64,000 bases of DNA from Enoplolaimus lenunculus (GCA_030248215.1 JASANG010001789.1:151501-215500); one strand, 5' to 3'; positions 22,108-33,640 are shown, counted from the first letter of the stretch. The notes: generated by a model from the letters alone, not told the origin. Made by a program: numbers and translations.

Positions 22108-22473
22108 CACTGCAAAAAAAGGTGAGTCAAATTGACTCTCTCCGAAAAAGGCGCTACGGGACTACACAAACGGAGTCAAATTCGACTCCGCCAAAGTTAA
22201 ACGTGCGAATTAGTGAGTCGAATGTGACTCACTGTCGCTTGCAACAACTGAATCAAATTCTGCACGGCAAAAAATGGTGAGTCAAATTGTCTCCTTTCGA
22301 AATAGGCTCTACGGGACTATACAAATTTAGTCAAATTTGACTGCGCCAGAGTCAAATTCGACTCACTGAGTAGCACGTTTAACTGCGGCGGAATCGAATT
22401 TGACTCATTTTCTGTAGTACCGTAAGGCCTATTTTGGAGACAATCAATTTGACTCACCATTTTTTTGCAGTGT
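22108..22473. mobile_element. Two GTGAGTCAAATTGACTC MITEs in tandem
   Basis: A first copy starts CACTGCAAAAAAAGGTGAGT at 22108. A second starts near 22260 and ends CACCATTTTTTTGCAGTG at 22473. The first lacks its own right end, so this is a head-to-tail pair or a nested insertion. Confidence 0.7.
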
Positions 22474-22732
22474 AAACAATCGAACTGCTCCAATGAATTT
22501 TACTGCGAAATTAATATCCGGTGAAAATATAAAAAAAATTAATCATTGTAGACATCGTATTTGAAACAAATACCTACTGCTTAACCAAACCTATAATTAT
22601 TTAGCTCCAGGTAAAGCGAAGACTGTGAGTTGCTGCGGGCGATTATTTTGATTTTGTACTGAAATTAAGTAGTATTGTTATGGAATGAAAGGATGCCAAA
22701 ATGAAACAGAAATCTTTTTAAATTTCAACGTC

Positions 22733-22834
22733 GTATATATATATGTATATATATTGAATGTATATATGAATGTATATAAATATATAAATATATACATATA
22801 TATAAATATATATAGATATATATAAATACACAAC
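22733..22834. repeat. TA-rich microsatellite
   Basis: Imperfect (ATATAT/ATATAA)n, about 100 bp. 22480-22732 and 22835-23050 around it hold unique AT-rich DNA with no gene seen. Confidence 0.85.
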
Positions 22835-23290
22835 GAAGCTTTTTAAAATTAATTGGTGCAATCACGTGTCCGGTTCTTCCTTCTTCAACACAGTAACAGC
22901 TTTAAAGTCAAAAATCATAATTGTAACTTTCCTAAAATGCTTTTAGAATGATTTTTGGCTATTTTCTAACGCCGGATATGCACTTTAGGTTAGAGTTTTT
23001 TGTTGAAATATTTTCTTCCATTTTACCTCAAATAAGCATCGAGTTTCCGGTTCGCGTATCGCGGCTATCACCAGTTAGTAATAGGTTTTGTAATGTTTAA
23101 ACCGTCCAATAGAAAAACGTTTCCGAATTCGACACAGATTCCGCGTTCAATCTGGTTTAGGTTTGAGCTAATTTTAAGATCCACAGCGCTTGCATTTTGC
23201 TTGTTTGAAAACCAATTACTAACTGGTGATAGATGCTACATACAGTAGAGGATACAGCGCACAAAATGTGTTTAGGACTACAATGCCGAT

Positions 23291-23594
23291 GGCCCATGTT
23301 AGCGTCCAGGTATCTGGTGAGTCCATAAAAGAGTAGGTTTAGATCCTAGATTACATTTTTTGCTTAGGCTTACGTTTAGGCTTAGACTTAGACTTGGGAA
23401 CACATTTTGCAGCGCTTAGGCTTAGGCTTAGGTTTAAGTTTAAGTTTAGCTTTTAGGCTTAGGCTTAGGAACACATTTTTACAACGCTTAGGCTTAGGCG
23501 TAGGCTTAGGAACACATTTTTGCAACGATTAGGCTTAGCTTAGGCTTAGGAATACGCTTAATCTACGGTTGCGTCCCTTAAACTAACACTGACC
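23291..23594. mobile_element. TTAGGC-MITE, TACTTTAAGGGGCG subtype, 7/8 TSD
   Basis: Starts GGCCCATGTTAGCGTCCAGG, ends CCTTAAACTAACACTGACC. Flanks ATGCCGAT and ATGCCGAC. Four hexamer blocks are separated by AACACATTTTTGCAACG-type spacers. Confidence 0.85.
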
Positions 23595-23881
23595 ATGCCG
23601 ACCCATGGTCCTAAACTGTAAAGTGAAACCCTTAACACAGGTACTCCTAACTTAAAAGATGGCATTATCCAGCTGAGCTGGGAATAATACAAACCTAAAA
23701 TATAACAAAATAGTATTTTAAGGATTACGATGGACCTACACAGCTTCGGAACCGTATCCTACCCTATTCGCCTGTATTCATCACAAACCTAAACCCGATC
23801 ACATGAATCGACTCAACCGGATTTTGTTGATTTGTGAACCAAAAATGTCTCATTAGTTACGTTAGACCGAACCGAATATTG

Positions 23882-23923
23882 TTAATTCAGGCTCTTTTCA
23901 GGCAAAGCTTGAGACAGACGCTG
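23882..23923 (-). CDS. Possible short terminal exon for the 26321 gene
   Basis: After a pyrimidine-rich TTTTTCTGCAACAG acceptor, 14 codons read QRLSQALPEKSLN and stop, in the phase (0) left by the donor at 25938. Joined, they would give a 141-residue protein. Such a short open stretch is easily met by chance, so this is only a suggestion. Confidence 0.15.
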   Translation of the reverse strand, partial: QRLSQALPEKSLN

Positions 23924-24699
23924 CTGTTGCAGAAAAACTGATTATAAAGCAATGACGAATCTTTTATTGAATAATATACGGATGACGTGATGCTAAGGAA
24001 CTATATGAACAAATCACGTACCAGGAATACCGTTAACTAGGGGGGGGGGGTGATATTTTGAACTGAGCCCCCCCTTCTGCATTGAAAAGTGGTTGGTCGT
24101 GTTTTGAGTTACGCTAAATTCACGTCACGTTCTCTTTAGACCGGGATCGTAACCAGAGAAGGCCAGACGCTCTGTCTACCTCAACCGATTTTGATGACCC
24201 TAGAAAAGTTTTAACCTTGCTTGTAAGTCATCGAAAATCCTTGTATGCCTTTCGTGAAAACCGTTTCGCCTCTCCTAGCAAGATGAGCTGGCTACGAGCT
24301 TGAATTTGACCCCCATCTGTAACTAGTTGGAACACCAACGGTTACTGCAGCGTACGGGTTATACTTGCGTTTAAACCAAAACATTCGGGTCAATAACTCT
24401 ACGTCTACAAGCGTAAAAATTAGTCTAAAGCTTAAGCTTACTCTATTGATGTCTTGCGAGCAAACGCTACGGCGCTAAAAGTAACATTACAACTAATACA
24501 AATATTCTTAAGCTATTTCTTCGCCACTCAGTGCAAAATGAATGAAAATAATAGCAAAACGTTTACATGCCGGTCCACAAAAGCCTCGTGTGCTTCGACT
24601 ACAGGTTTCCTTTGACTATTGCGAGTGAATATTAGATTACCCTGTACCGGTTTGTTTAAAAAAACCTTATTTTTCAAAAAAATATAAAATTTCATGCAG

Positions 24700-24851
24700 T
24701 TTGTTCAATTTGGCCGGCCGTCGACTACCGATTCGACGTGCCACTTTGCATGTGGAACGAAACCAAAAAATATCCAGCATTCGGTGACAGATCCCGGGGC
24801 AGTTTGGAGGGATTGACCCAACACCTCGATGGTGTGAAAATGGTGCGATGA
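24700..24851. other. GC-richer island open on both strands, possible exon
   Basis: On the plus strand, after a TTCATGCAG acceptor-like site, a frame reads WPAVDYRFDVPLCMWNETKK and on to a TGA at 24849. On the minus strand another reads HTIEVLGQSLQTAPGSVTEC and on to a TGA. Both look protein-like and neither is recognised, so the strand is undecided. Confidence 0.2.
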
Positions 24852-25346
24852 AAATAATTTATTTGAAGCTCACAGTGTGTTTTCTTAGCTAAATACTGTG
24901 AAAAATATGGCGAGATACGAATACGAATTGCAAAAATTTTTGTTCTTTCGGCACTATTGGCTAGTTTATAAATATAGAATAAATTGGCTAAAAATGCTTC
25001 TGAAAACTGTAAAGTTTCGAAACATAAATTATCATTTCCGAATGCAATATCATGGATTCGGTACTGCTGGTATGGTTAACAGCCGGGGTCAACGAAACTC
25101 GCCGGAGCCGGAGCTGGAGCCAGGGGTGAGAAATTGCCGTAAGCTTCGGCAAAAATTCTACAGGAGCATGGAGCCGGAGGGCGATTTTGTGCAAACAATT
25201 AAAAATATATAAAATACATTAAAAGCAATCGTAAACACAACTTGTGTAATTTTCAACTTCAAAAATTCAAATTTTACATTAATTCCTAAAACAACAAATT
25301 TGATGAATTGGATTTTTTACGAAATAGTTTATCTGAAAGCTATTTC

Positions 25347-25600
25347 TGTCGGTATATGTGCACGTAAGTGTATGTAAAGCAAATGTTGCCATGCCTATGC
25401 ACATATACCGGTATAAGAAGTTGTTGCAATGACCGCGTGGTGTAGTGGTAGCATGCTTGGCTCAAGCGCAAGAGGACCGAGGTTCGATTCCCGGCGTGGT
25501 CATTAACTTTGGGCAGAACTTCAAACAGGGGTCGTGCAGACCGTGTAGTACCAACAATTTGTACAATTCGCATACAGCTTCATTATTTTTGATTATACGA
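25347..25600 (+). mobile_element. tRNA-headed SINE-like repeat
   Basis: A tRNA-like segment at 25431-25501 begins GACCGCGTGGTGTAGTGGTA. It has a full 7-bp acceptor stem (GACCGCG with CGTGGTC), D-loop wording, a CTCAAGC anticodon loop (CAA) and a TTCGATT T-loop with a bulged T-stem. There is no long variable arm, so it is not a normal tRNA-Leu. About 85 bp before and 100 bp after are shared with a second copy at 49988-50215, so the tRNA-like part is only one piece of a dispersed repeat. Confidence 0.7.
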
Positions 25601-25732
25601 ACTTTAGACAAGGTTACACAGAGTGATTTGGGTTGTTACTACCTATTTTTGTGGTTATATTTTTATGTAAACCAAACACAGAAATAAAAACTAATTCTCA
25701 ACGACAGACAAATTGGTTTACTGTGTCATATA

Positions 25733-25862
25733 TACTGCAAAAAATAGTGAGTCAAATTGACTATCTCCGAAATAGGCTTTCCGGCATTACACCGGTCAAA
25801 TTCGATTCCGCCAGAGTCAAATTCGACTCATTATATATATTTATATATATACATATATATCT
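25733..25862. mobile_element. GTGAGTCAAATTGACTC MITE, truncated, plus TA repeat
   Basis: Left end and part of the centre only. It then passes into a (TATATA)n tract at 25830-25862, next to the donor of the exon at 25938. Confidence 0.55.
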
Positions 25863-25937
25863 ATAATTTTGGTGTTACAAATATTGCAACCACTTTTTAG
25901 ACCAAACTTTGATAAAAACATGAAAATTACAGCTTAC

Positions 25938-26321
25938 CTTTTCGGCAATCGACTGTTTATGTTCGCGTTCGGCTTGTTCCCACGCGGATTTCCGCGCTTG
26001 AATCGGTCCACTTCGGCCGGATGGCTGACCCGCCGATGAGACGTGGGAAAATTTTAACTCCAGTTTGCCGTGACTGGAAGCGTGGGAAAATTTTGATTCA
26101 AGTCTATCGTGACTGACGCCGTCTCCATACTCAGAAGTGGCCAGCTCAGTTTCAGCGGTGGCTGACGTTTGGGGTTGTAATGATGGCTCAGATGGGAGGC
26201 CTAAATGGACTTTGAAGAATTGTCGTGGGCCAGAGCTGGTTTCTGTGGCAGGTTCAGGAGATTTTCGTGATTTTGAACCGCGAAGCGACGAACGCTTTGA
26301 TTGGAGCAATTTGGAAACCAT
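25938..26321 (-). CDS. Candidate first coding exon, low-complexity basic protein
   Basis: ATG at 26321 opens 128 codons that end at a textbook donor, AAG|GTAAGC, in phase 0. The product is rich in Ser, Lys, Arg, Pro and Gln (MVSKLLQSKRSSLRGSKSRK at the start). It has a Ser/His/Lys middle with two near-copies of an ELKFSHVSS-like segment and ends in a charged, probably helical stretch (SAWEQAEREHKQSIAEK). No family is recognised. An (AAT)n tract sits directly upstream of the ATG and would fall in the 5' UTR or promoter. It could be the start of an independent gene or a distant 5' exon of the adenylyl cyclase, since both are minus-strand and phase 0 is compatible. The length, composition and donor make it better supported than the random frames around it. 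Confidence 0.5.
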
Positions 26322-26331
26322 TATTTGAAAT

Positions 26332-26382
26332 TTAATAATAATAATAATAATAATAATATTAACAACAATAATAATAATAATT
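26332..26382. repeat. (AAT)n microsatellite
   Basis: About 50 bp of AAT units with one interruption, directly upstream of the minus-strand ATG at 26321. Confidence 0.9.
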
Positions 26383-26574
26383 AAAATATGTGTTTATGAT
26401 TGATTTACAGAAATATATTACATATTCTATCGCATACATATAAGTATAAAAATCGCCTGTGCCAAATGATTTGTCAAACGCACATTTTGTCACCTTTTAA
26501 CTAATACTTCGCAAGTATTTTCGGGGGTTCGGAACCACTTCCCCTTCAGGTTCACACGGTTATAAACCAGAACA

Positions 26575-26710
26575 GGTCATATTACTTTGAGTAACATGCC
26601 ATAGTACCACGGGTCTGTAATAGAGTAAGTTTAAGCTTTAGACTATTTGTTGTTTAGGTTTAGGCTTAGGAATATGCTTACACTACTGTTACTCTCCTAA
26701 AATTTTGGCC
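26575..26710. mobile_element. TTAGGC-MITE, short and worn
   Basis: GGTCATATTACTTTGAGTAAC at the left; AATATGCTTACACTACTGTTAC and TTTTGGCC at the right. Almost no hexamers. Confidence 0.65.
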
Positions 26711-26994
26711 AGCGGTGTCATTTTATAACATTAAAAGCGTATTTTAAGCCTCAATTTTAAACCATCATTATTGCGGTAGGCACAATCTACTGGGTTTCTA
26801 TGCACCAGATCTAAAACCCGAAGTACTCATAAGAATTCAATGCGACTGAGAAGTCTGATTTTGCCAAATATCACGAATTAATTTTATAAAACCGTAGCGA
26901 CAGCGCTGAAATTGTGCTGGTTCATTCTGAATCAAAATATCCGTCATACGATTTCAAGTCTTCCCCACGTAAATATTTTATGTCTTCTTAAATC

Positions 26995-27066
26995 TGATTC
27001 TAGGATTGGAGATACTCAGTTTCTCGACTGGTAGGCAGTTTACTATTACCACTCAGCTATAGAAGT
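26995..27066 (-). repeat. Remnant of tRNA-like core of the piggyBac-like MITE
   Basis: Reads, reverse complemented, like the core at 32587-32655 (TATAGCTGAGTGGTAATAGT). It leads straight into the 25-bp minisatellite. Confidence 0.55.
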
Positions 27067-27490
27067 TTGACACTTGAACTCGAGGGTAAGTTTGACTCTT
27101 GAACTCGAGGGTAAGTTTGACTGTTGAACTCAAGGGTAAGTTTGACTCTTGAACTCAAGGGTAAGTCTGACTCTTGAACTCGAGGGAATGTTTGACTCTT
27201 GAACTCAAGGGTAAGTTTGACTCTTGAACTCGAGGGAATGTTTGACTCTTGAACTCAAGGGTAAGTTTGACTCTTGAACTCAAGGGTAAGTTTGACTCTT
27301 GAACTCGAGGGTAAGTTTGACTCTTGAACTCGAGGGTAAGTTTGACTCTTTGAACGCGAGGGTAAGTTTGACTCTTGAACTCGAGGGTAAGTTTGACTCT
27401 TGAACTCCAGGGTAAATTTGACTCCTGAACTCAAGGGTAAGTTTGACTCTTGAACTCAAGGGTAAATTTGACTGTTGAACTCAAGGGTGT
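27067..27490. repeat. 25-bp minisatellite
   Basis: About 17 units of TTGAACTCGAGGGTAAGTTTG plus ACTC, 25 bp apart (for example 27076 and 27101). Variants CGAGGG/CAAGGG and GTAAG/GAATG alternate. Confidence 0.92.
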
Positions 27491-28029
27491 TCTGTAGAAG
27501 TAATAGTCGTTATTCAAGCTTGTTGACGGTCAAACTTCGTAGGTAAATTAAGTATAGAAATGCTAACGTACGTTGCAATGTGTGATATTCATGGTTCATA
27601 ATATATTTCACCAATAGGAATTCAGTATAAAAAGGTTATTCGAAAACCTGTAAAAGTGTCAGTTTTGTCCCAGGTATAGGTTTAGGGGCAGATATAACGA
27701 ATATTCCTTAATTCATGCGACCTTCAGCCAATGGATAGCCATTGCAAGGATTAGCAAAATACAGAGGATTTTACGGAAGAGCGAGATCAAGCCAAGGTCT
27801 GTGTTTAATAATCCCTGACGATTGCTATGGATCATTTGGTTCATGGCTAAAAGTTTTGTGCATTCCGTACGCAATTTGACCTAATTTTATGAAATTTATA
27901 ATACAATTTGTATCCTTTGATGTCATCAGTAATAACACGGCCGCAGCATCCACCCCCCCCCATTACCTCATTTGGATGTCCCCACGCCTAAAGGGGCCAA
28001 ACAACCTAACCGGTTGAAATAAGCATTTA

Positions 28030-28140
28030 AGTTTTAAAATGCGTCTGGCTTCTCGGTCGCTTCGCTCGCGAGTTTGGGGGTCCCACACCGTGGAATTTGG
28101 AGGGAGCTCTCACCCCTGCCTGCTCGCAGGCACTGAGTAA
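28030..28140. repeat. Dispersed repeat, AAAATGCGTCTGGCTTCTCG
   Basis: Same wording (AAAATGCGTNTGGCTTCTCG, CTCGCGAGTTTGGG) at 33095-33190 and in shorter form at 9140 and 45860. No ends defined. Confidence 0.5.
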
Positions 28141-28285
28141 TAAATTTGGCTTTTATTGTAATTTACATAGATTTATCACGACTGTTTTAGAACTATTCAA
28201 ATGTAACAGTGATCAGTGAAATAGTTTGCTCTTATGGATAATCAAGCGCTTTAACGCAACCGAACTCTAAGGCAGCTTTGAAAAT

Positions 28286-30690
28286 ATGCCCCCATGGGAA
28301 AATTTTGATATAAAAATATGCCACCCTCAGACAAATTTTCATATAAAAATATGCCACCCTCAGACAAATTTTCATATAAAAATATGCCACCCTCGGGCAA
28401 ATTTTCATATAATAATATGCCACCCTCGGGCAAATTTTCATATAAAAATATGCCACCCTCAGACAAATTTTCATATAAAAATATGCCACCCTCGGGCAAA
28501 TTTTCATATAAAAATATGCCACCCTCGGGCAAATTTTCATATAAAAATATGCTCCCGGGCAAATTTTAATATACAATATGCCCCCCCGGGCAAATTTTCA
28601 TATAAAAATATGCCCCCTCGGGCAAATTTTCATATAAAAATATGCCACCCTCGGGCAAATTTTCATATAAAAATATGCCACCCTCGGGCAAATTTTCATA
28701 TAAAAATATGCCACCCTCGGGCAAATTTTGATATAAAAATATGCCACCCTCAGACAAAATTTCATATAAAAATATGCCACCCTCGGGCAAATTTTCATAT
28801 AAAAATATGCCACCCTCGGGCAAATTTTCATATAAAAATATGCCACCCTCAGACAAATTTTCATATAAAAATATGCCACCCTCGGGCAAATTTTCATATA
28901 AAAATATGCTCCCGGGCAAATTTTAATATACAATATGCCCCCCGGGCAAATTTTCATATAAAAATATGCCCTCTCGGGCAAATTTTCATATAAAAATATG
29001 CCACCCTCGGGCAAATTTTCATATAAATATATGCCACCCTCGGGCAAATTTTCATATAAAAATATGCCACCCTCGGGCAAATTTTGATATAAAAATATGC
29101 CACCCTCAGACAAATTTTCATATAAAAATATGCCACCCTCGGGCAAATTTTCATATAAAAATATGCCACCCTCGGGCAAATTTTCATATAAAAATATGCC
29201 ACCCTCTGACAAATTTTCATATAAATATATTCCACACTCTGGCAAATTTTCATATAAAAATATGCCACCCTCGGGCAAATTTTCATATAAAAATATGCTC
29301 CCGGGCAAATTTTAATATACAATATGCCCCCCGGGCAAATTATCATATAAAAATATGCCACCCTCGGGCAAATTTTCATATAAAAATATGCCACCCTCGG
29401 GCAAATTTTCAAATAAAAATATGCCACCCTCAGACAAATTTTCATATAAAAATATGCCACCCTCGGGCAAATTTTGATATAAAAATAACCTCCAAAATTT
29501 ATATAAAAATATGCTCCTCGGGTCAAATTTTCTCTCTCGGGCAATTTTCATATACAATATGCCCCCCGGGCAAATTTTCATATAAAAATATGCCCCCTCG
29601 GGCAAATTTTCATATAAAAATATGCTCCCGGGCAAATTTTAATATACAATATGCCCCCCGGGCAAATTTTCATATAAAAATATGCCCCCTCGGGCAAATT
29701 TTCATATAAAAATATGCCACCCACGGGCAAATTTTCATATAAATATATGCCACCCTCGGGCAAATTTTCATATAAAAATATGCCACCCTCGGGCAAATTT
29801 TGATATAAAAATATGCCACCCTCAGACAAATTTTCATATAAAAATATGCCACCCTCGGGCAAATTTTCATATAAAAATATGCCACCCTCGGGCAAATTTT
29901 CATATAAAAATATGCCACCCTCAGACAAATTTTCATATAAGAATATGCCACCCTCGGGCAAATTTTCATATAAAAATATGCCACCCTCGGGCAAATTTTC
30001 ATATAAAAATATGCTCCCGGGCAAATTTTAATATACAATATGCCCCCCGGGCAAATTATCATATAAAAATATGCCACCCTCGGGCAAATTTTCATATAAA
30101 AATATGCCACCCTCGGGCAAATTTTCATATAAAAATATGCCACCCTCAGACAAATTTTCATATAAAAATATGCCACCCTCGGGCAAATTTTCAAATAAAA
30201 ATATGCTCCCGGGCAAATTTTAATATACAATATGCCCCCCGGGCAAATTTTCATATAAAAATATGCCCCCTCGGGCAAATTTTCATATAAAAATATGCCA
30301 CCCTCGGGCAAATTTTCATATAAAAATATGCCACCCTCGGGCAAATTTTCATATAAAAATATGCCACCCTCGGGCAAATTTTGATATAAAAATATGCCAC
30401 CCTCAGACAAATTTTCATATAAAAATATGCCACCCTCGGGCAAATTTTCATATAAAAATATGCCACCCTCGGGCAAATTTTCATATAAAAATATGCCACC
30501 CTCAGACAAATTTTCATATAAAAATATGCCACCCTCGGGCAAATTTTCATATAAAAATATGCTCCCGGGCAAATTTTAATATACAATATGCCCCCCGGGC
30601 AAATTTTCATATAAAAATATGCCCCCTCGGGCAAATTTTGATATAAAAATGTCGGACAAATTTCTAAATAAATCTATGCCCCCCTGGCAA
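28286..30690. repeat. 33-bp satellite with higher-order structure
   Basis: About 70 units of 33 bp (ATGCCACCCTCGGGCAAATT then TTCATATAAAAAT). Two main variants, CTCGGG and CTCAGA, and a shorter variant pair (CTCCCGGGCAAATTTTAATA, ATACAATATGCCCCCCGGGC) recur in a fixed order. The short pair occurs near 28551, 28909, 29297, 29626, 30013, 30206 and 30560, so higher-order units are mostly 330-390 bp. Since 33 is a multiple of 3, up to six long open frames cross the array; none starts with a credible gene context. Confidence 0.95.
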
Positions 30691-31309
30691 ATTTTCAAAT
30701 AAAAATGGTAATTGACGTTCGTGTATGAATTAGTAATTTTGGACTCTATTAATTTACGGACTCTCAATAAGGAAATAGCCTCCTCCTATTGATTCATACT
30801 CAAAAAATAGGGACTCCGGCCTGTTTAATTCGGATCCCTACAATATGCCTTTCAGCTAACTGTTACATTAACCAGTTAGGACATTAAATCCTCAAATCTA
30901 ATTGACAATAACCGTGAGTAGAGGCGTAGTCACAATTTAAGTTAGCGAGTGGTACTAACAACTTCACATAAAATTTTCCTAACCTCCGAAATCCAGAAGG
31001 TTACTGTAAAAAGTGCTGTTCCTTGTGTCTTCAACCGGTTCGGAACCGGATCTCTTAGTACCCTTGTGCACGCCCCAGGGAGAACTTAAACGCCCACCCT
31101 AAGAAAATAAATATACATGGCTCAGGTTACAGAAACCAGTGTTTTTTTAAACCAGTCGCCATGTGCGACATAGTAAATTTAAGTTCTGGTTAAAAATTTT
31201 AAATTGAAAACTAAATTTAAAAACAAACCAGTCACCTGGTTACCTTTCGATCAATATAGCTTATTAGCTTTAACAAAAACCCCTTTGTCAGATTATCAAA
31301 CCGGTTGCC

Positions 31310-31450
31310 AGATCACCTTACCAGGGGGGACTAAAAAATTTTCAGGACAGGCATACAAAGGTTTTCGTTGACTTGAAGGTTGATAAGTTTCTAGGGGGCG
31401 AAAATATTCCAGGAGGGTTGTGCCCCCTAGTACCGCTTGGCTAAGGGCTC
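31310..31450. mobile_element. MITE, CCCGTAGCCAG family, diverged
   Basis: GTTGCCAGATCACC and TTGGCTAAGGGC ends, with the AAAATTTTCAGGACAGGCATA body. The 30700-31300 and 31450-31690 stretches hold unique DNA and scraps of a GACTCTTATTGA-type repeat (also 62040-62210); no gene seen. Confidence 0.5.
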
Positions 31451-32439
31451 GTGTAAAACAGAGCCACACAGCTCACGACTTGCAGTATCGACGGATAACA
31501 AGGGGTAAGGGGTCGAAGAAAACAATTTGCTTCAAAAAATTTGTGGGCGAACTTTTTCAGCCAGATGAGGGTGACTACTTTCCCAGTGGGGTACCTTAAG
31601 CCTTTTACTCCAGTCAATTGAGAACGCTATTGTAGGTTTCTGACAACACAGAAATAACTACTTTGCCACAGGATAACAATTTTTCGGTCTCAAAAGATGG
31701 CCAAAAATTGCGAAAATAGAATCATTGAATGTTACCATAAATTTTACCGACCTTGGCAAAATTTTCACACTGGAACCCGCAATGGCGGATCCATGGGGAG
31801 GGCCACCCCGGCCGTGGCCCCCCAACAGCATCTCGACATTTGTGTGTTAGTCAAAAGTAAGTTTATTGCCTGTGAAATTTTGGCCCCCCATTTTGAGATC
31901 CTGGATCCGCCACTGCCCAAAGGGATTCTTACTTGCCCTGGTAAGTCAGTGTCTTGGGTATTAGCAAACGATGGGTAAACGGAGACCCTCGGTGTATTAC
32001 CCCCTCTTATTCGGGTTACTACAGTATTTAGATAACATGTCGCTCAGTGGTAATGTATACTTTAAGGAAAACTAAATCTGGCAAAATGCCATTGTTCTCG
32101 TTTCTACATTAGCTAATGCCAAAGGTACCGTGGCATTAGCCCCAACTCAACTACGGGCCCGTGTTCTAAAATGTGTGTAGCATCTATTACCAGTTAAAGA
32201 TATTTCATGTAACTTTTGAATCAGCAAATGATGAGCAAACAGCAAACTTTACATATTTGATTTGTCTCTACTTCGGTACCAATTTTGAAATCTACAATTA
32301 CCAAAGTTCGTCAGTTTGAATACCATTCGCTAACTGGGGATAGGTGCTATACGTACGAATTTTGACCATATGGGTCTAAACCTTAGCTAAATTATAAAAA
32401 ATGCTCCCGCAAGATCGGGTTAAGGGCACTGTTCTAATG

Positions 32440-32710
32440 TTAACCCCTTCTCACATTGAGTGGCCTATAGGCAACTAAGCGCAGTGTATATACGTTAAGT
32501 AATGTATATCGTACCGTGTTTAACAATTGCAACACGTATACATAGTACTAAATCACCACAAGACGTGAGAGCCCCCTCGGGCTCGAGCGTCGAGCTCCTA
32601 TAGCTGAGTGGTGATGGTATACGCCTCCCACTCCAGTTACCGGAGTTCGAATCCTAGCATAAAAGTAGGTCTCAGGGGAAATAGAAAATATTCATGTGAG
32701 AAACGGTTAA
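32440..32710 (+). mobile_element. piggyBac-like MITE with tRNA-like core, full length
   Basis: 271 bp, TTAA at both ends. Ends TTAACCCCTTCTCACATTG and ATTCATGTGAGAAACGGTTAA are inverted. The core (about 32575-32655) has CTCGGGCTCGAGCGTCGAGC, TATAGCTGAGTGGTGATGG (A-box-like) and GGAGTTCGAATCC (B-box-like). TTAA target plus CCY-type ends is the piggyBac signature. Confidence 0.85.
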
Positions 32711-33189
32711 ATCATCGAGCAATAGTTTATGCCATTTGAAGCTAAACGCAGTTAATGGCGCCACATTTGAGAATAAAATCTTAGCTTTCAAAACTGATTT
32801 TATGCTACTAATCTCATGAATGGGGTGACCCTGGCAAGAATTATTCGTCTTAAGAGTTCTAAAACAAAAAAGCTTAATTTTTGCATAATCTCAAAGTCAA
32901 AAACACAGCAAAAATGGACTATTTTGTCATTTTGTCAAATTTTTTCAAACTGTTTTTACAAAATACATTAGTTCTAGCAAGTATCACATGGATTTTAGCT
33001 TAGAAAACAACCACTCAGGACCAGAGCAGCCACTCTCGATACCCCCATGTAGGGGGCCCCACCCCTATATGGGCCCCCCACCGTAACCGGTTGAAACAAA
33101 TACCGCCGAAGTTTTAAAATGCGTATGGCTTCTCGCTCGCGAGTTTGGGCCTCCATCCTGAAGTTTGGGGGGAGCCCCCGCAAAATCTG

Positions 33190-33341
33190 TAGTCAGCTAA
33201 CTTTGCTTGGGGGTAAAAAATTTTCAGGAGGGGCATTTAAACGTTTCAATGACTTACAAGCAAGGTTAAAAATCTTCTAGGATTGTCAAAGTTTTTCCAG
33301 GGGGGGCTGATTCCCCGTGGCCCTCTTTTGGCTACGGGCCC
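33190..33341. mobile_element. MITE, CCCGTAGCCAG family
   Basis: TGTAGTCAGCTAAC and TTGGCTACGGGC ends, body AAAATTTTCAGGAGGGGCAT and GACTTACAAGCAAGG. A second copy in the other orientation follows at 33465-33640. Confidence 0.65.
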
Positions 33342-33464
33342 GGCCCCCACTCCAGTCTGCTCCAGCACTGAAAACCACTATAACGCTTAATATATATCGT
33401 CAACTAAGCTAAGATGACGATATTAATGAAAATTATGTATGTATATATAAATAAGAGCATGAGC

Positions 33465-33640
33465 TTGTAGCCAGAACCGAACCATGGGAGAGGGGGGTTG
33501 AGCTCTCTGGAAAAATTTCGACCCCCCTAGAAAAATTGTAATATCGCTTGTAAAGTCGGCAGAAACCTTTGTGTGTCCCCCTACTGAAAATTTTTTACCC
33601 ATCCTAAAAATTAGCATTTTCTAGCAAGGTGAGCTGGCTG
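33465..33640. mobile_element. MITE, CCCGTAGCCAG family
   Basis: Begins CTTGTAGCCAGAACC and ends AAGGTGAGCTGGCTGGG, with the GACCCCCCTAGAAAAATT block inside. Confidence 0.65.

Noticed and set aside
25431-25501. Functional tRNA-Leu(CAA) gene
   Set aside because: It lacks the long variable arm of tRNA-Leu, has a bulged T-stem, and its flanks are repeated at 49988-50215, so it belongs to a dispersed element.
28232-30646. Many frames of 60-300 codons across the 33-bp array, on both strands
   Set aside because: The period is a multiple of three, so any stop-free frame stays open; the same 11-residue unit repeats with no gene context.
28286-30690. CRISPR-like repeat array
   Set aside because: Units are head-to-tail with no unique spacers, in DNA with spliced eukaryotic genes.
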